DNA from: CAXQZM01 sp964228455
GTDB lineage: Bacteria; Pseudomonadota; Alphaproteobacteria; UBA7985
Assembly: GCA_964228455.1 (NCBI GenBank)
Contig: CAXQZM010000095.1
Location: 1-22,926, forward strand
DNA length: 22,926 nucleotides
Direction: 5' to 3'
Below are positions 22,087 through 22,926 of this stretch, in pieces. A program made the translations under genes and the position numbers. The notes under the pieces were generated by a model. It saw nothing but the letters and a program-made list of their open reading frames with translations, made no database searches and was not told the origin of the DNA. Within the stretch, counting starts at the first letter, position 1. Every line of letters begins with the position of its first letter.

Positions 22087-22707
22087 TTAGTTATCGAACA
22101 GCGAGTTAATTTGGGTAGCTAGATTTTCACTGCGCTTCCTTATGTCTTCGAGCTGTTGTTTTTCGTCAAAAATTAGGGAGCCCAGGCCAAAGCCAGCAGC
22201 GCCTGCACTCACCCAAGCTGCAAAGCTATCAGGCTGAATTGACCCTACGGGTATTATTGGTGTTTCCGAGGGCAGGACTGCCCGGAGGGCTTTTAGGCCC
22301 TGGGGTGTGAGAACGTTTGCTGGGAATGCTTTCAATAGGTCTGCACCCGCACCTATCGCAGTTAGGGCCTCCGTAGCAGTAAAAATTCCTGGGACAGAGA
22401 TCATGTTTGCCTTTTTGGTCGCAGAAATGACAGCTGGATTACAATTAGGTGATACTATCAAATTGCCTCCAATATTTTTTATGCGATCGATATCATCTAC
22501 GCATAGAACTGTCCCAGCCCCAATTATGGCCTGCTTTCCGAATGTTCTCACAAGGAGCTCTATTGCCTCAAGCGCCCCAGGTCGATTTAAGGGCACTTCT
22601 AACGTCGTGATTCCCGCATCTATCAGGCGACCTCCAACTGCTTCTGCATCTCTGGGATTTAATCCTCTTAAGATCGCTATTAATCGGTAGATATTTTCGG
22701 GGATCAT
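22087..22707 (-). CDS. KDPG/KDPGal-type aldolase, DgoA-like
   Basis: 206 residues, the normal length for class I 2-keto-3-deoxy-6-phospho-sugar-acid aldolases. The N-terminus RLIAILRGLNPRDAEAVG is typical. Glu37 in TTLEVPLN corresponds to the catalytic acid/base, GAGTVL (63-68) and VSPNCNP (85-91) line the barrel, and Lys126 in DLLKAFPANV is the Schiff-base residue. VGSIQPDSFAAW and GLGSLIF bind phosphate. Such enzymes split KDPG or KDPGal to pyruvate and glyceraldehyde 3-phosphate. The PLN after Glu37 and the ILRGLxPxxA start favour the DgoA (galactonate) branch over Eda, with moderate certainty. It lies 18 bases after the stop of an enolase-superfamily dehydratase gene on the same strand, so the two probably act in one sugar-acid pathway. 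Confidence 0.9.
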   Translation of the reverse strand: MIPENIYRLIAILRGLNPRDAEAVGGRLIDAGITTLEVPLNRPGALEAIELLVRTFGKQAIIGAGTVLCVDDIDRIKNIGGNLIVSPNCNPAVISATKKANMISVPGIFTATEALTAIGAGADLLKAFPANVLTPQGLKALRAVLPSETPIIPVGSIQPDSFAAWVSAGAAGFGLGSLIFDEKQQLEDIRKRSENLATQINSLFDN

Positions 22708-22725
22708 GGGTGGTCTCTCTATTTA

Positions 22726-22926
22726 CTAGTATGACGGCTTGGTAGGAAACCACCCAGGTCGGCCTGGGTCTAAGTAGGCGCCGTCAATCTTCTTTACTTC
22801 GATTGCGTGAACTAATGTCTCATTAACATCAACGCCGAGGCCCGGCCGGTCATTTACGTCAAAGTATCCATTTCTCAGTTCCGGCGGCTGTTCACTGATG
22901 TCTGACTTAATCCAAGCTCGTTCAGT
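22726..22926 (-). CDS. Enolase-superfamily sugar-acid dehydratase (mandelate racemase-type), C-terminal 66 residues (5' end outside window)
   Basis: The minus-strand frame is open from the window end to a TAG directly followed by TAA. It reads NGYFDVNDRPGLGVDVNE, the characteristic C-terminal segment of mandelate racemase/muconate lactonising enzyme family members, and ends GWFPTKPSY. Catalytic residues lie in the missing part. Enzymes of this group dehydrate aldonates or aldarates to 2-keto-3-deoxy acids, which fits the aldolase gene immediately downstream. Galactonate dehydratase is one option but cannot be distinguished from fuconate, rhamnonate or glucarate-type relatives with this fragment. 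Confidence 0.8.
   Translation of the reverse strand, partial: TERAWIKSDISEQPPELRNGYFDVNDRPGLGVDVNETLVHAIEVKKIDGAYLDPGRPGWFPTKPSY

Overview
The window looks like an accessory catabolic region of an alphaproteobacterium, most likely a marine Rhodobacterales-type organism. This is inferred from moderate, AT-leaning codon use, from the dense mix of solute transporters with hydantoinase/oxoprolinase, sarcosine-oxidase-like and TctABC-type genes, and from protein-level resemblance. No RNA gene in the window allows firmer placement. No tRNA, rRNA, CRISPR array or insertion sequence was seen.

Left part (2-13160, plus strand): a catabolic and uptake cluster. The 3' end of a thiamine-diphosphate enzyme is followed by hyuA, hyuB, a FAD-dependent DAO-family oxidoreductase, a class I aminotransferase and a uronate-dehydrogenase-like SDR. 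The last five are chained by four successive 4-base NTGA stop/start overlaps. A 168-base gap with a long imperfect hairpin (7721-7793) precedes a complete Opp/Dpp-type ABC importer (oppA, terminator, oppB, oppC, oppD, oppF). Together these suggest import of a peptide-like or lactam-like nitrogen compound, ATP-driven ring or amide opening, amine oxidation and transamination. The substrate is unknown.

Middle (13161-13699): a 539-base convergent gap with an orphan ORF of about 76 codons and the first copy of a 99-base repeat.

Right-centre (13700-21861): a tricarboxylate module. A TctD/TctE-like two-component system on the minus strand is divergent from a TctC-type binding protein, a fused TctA-TctB permease, a PrpF/4-oxalomesaconate-tautomerase-like isomerase and a TcuA-like flavoprotein dehydrogenase. 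The likely flow is sensing of a tricarboxylate, uptake, flavin-dependent oxidation, and double-bond isomerisation toward aconitate-type intermediates. No TcuB electron-transfer partner is visible.

The second repeat copy (21922-22020; 94 of 99 bases identical to the first) follows the TcuA-like gene. The two copies bracket the whole tricarboxylate module as direct repeats about 8.46 kb apart. Only one of the six frames is open through the repeat, and four of the five differences fall on third codon positions in that frame. In copy 2 the frame belongs to a 58-codon ORF (21865-22041) that starts 3 bases after the TcuA-like stop and ends in a hydrophobic segment. This is the least explained signal in the window.

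Right end (22087-22926, minus strand): a KDPG/KDPGal aldolase, preceded in its operon by the 3' end of an enolase-superfamily (mandelate racemase-type) sugar-acid dehydratase. This is the edge of a separate sugar-acid catabolic operon.
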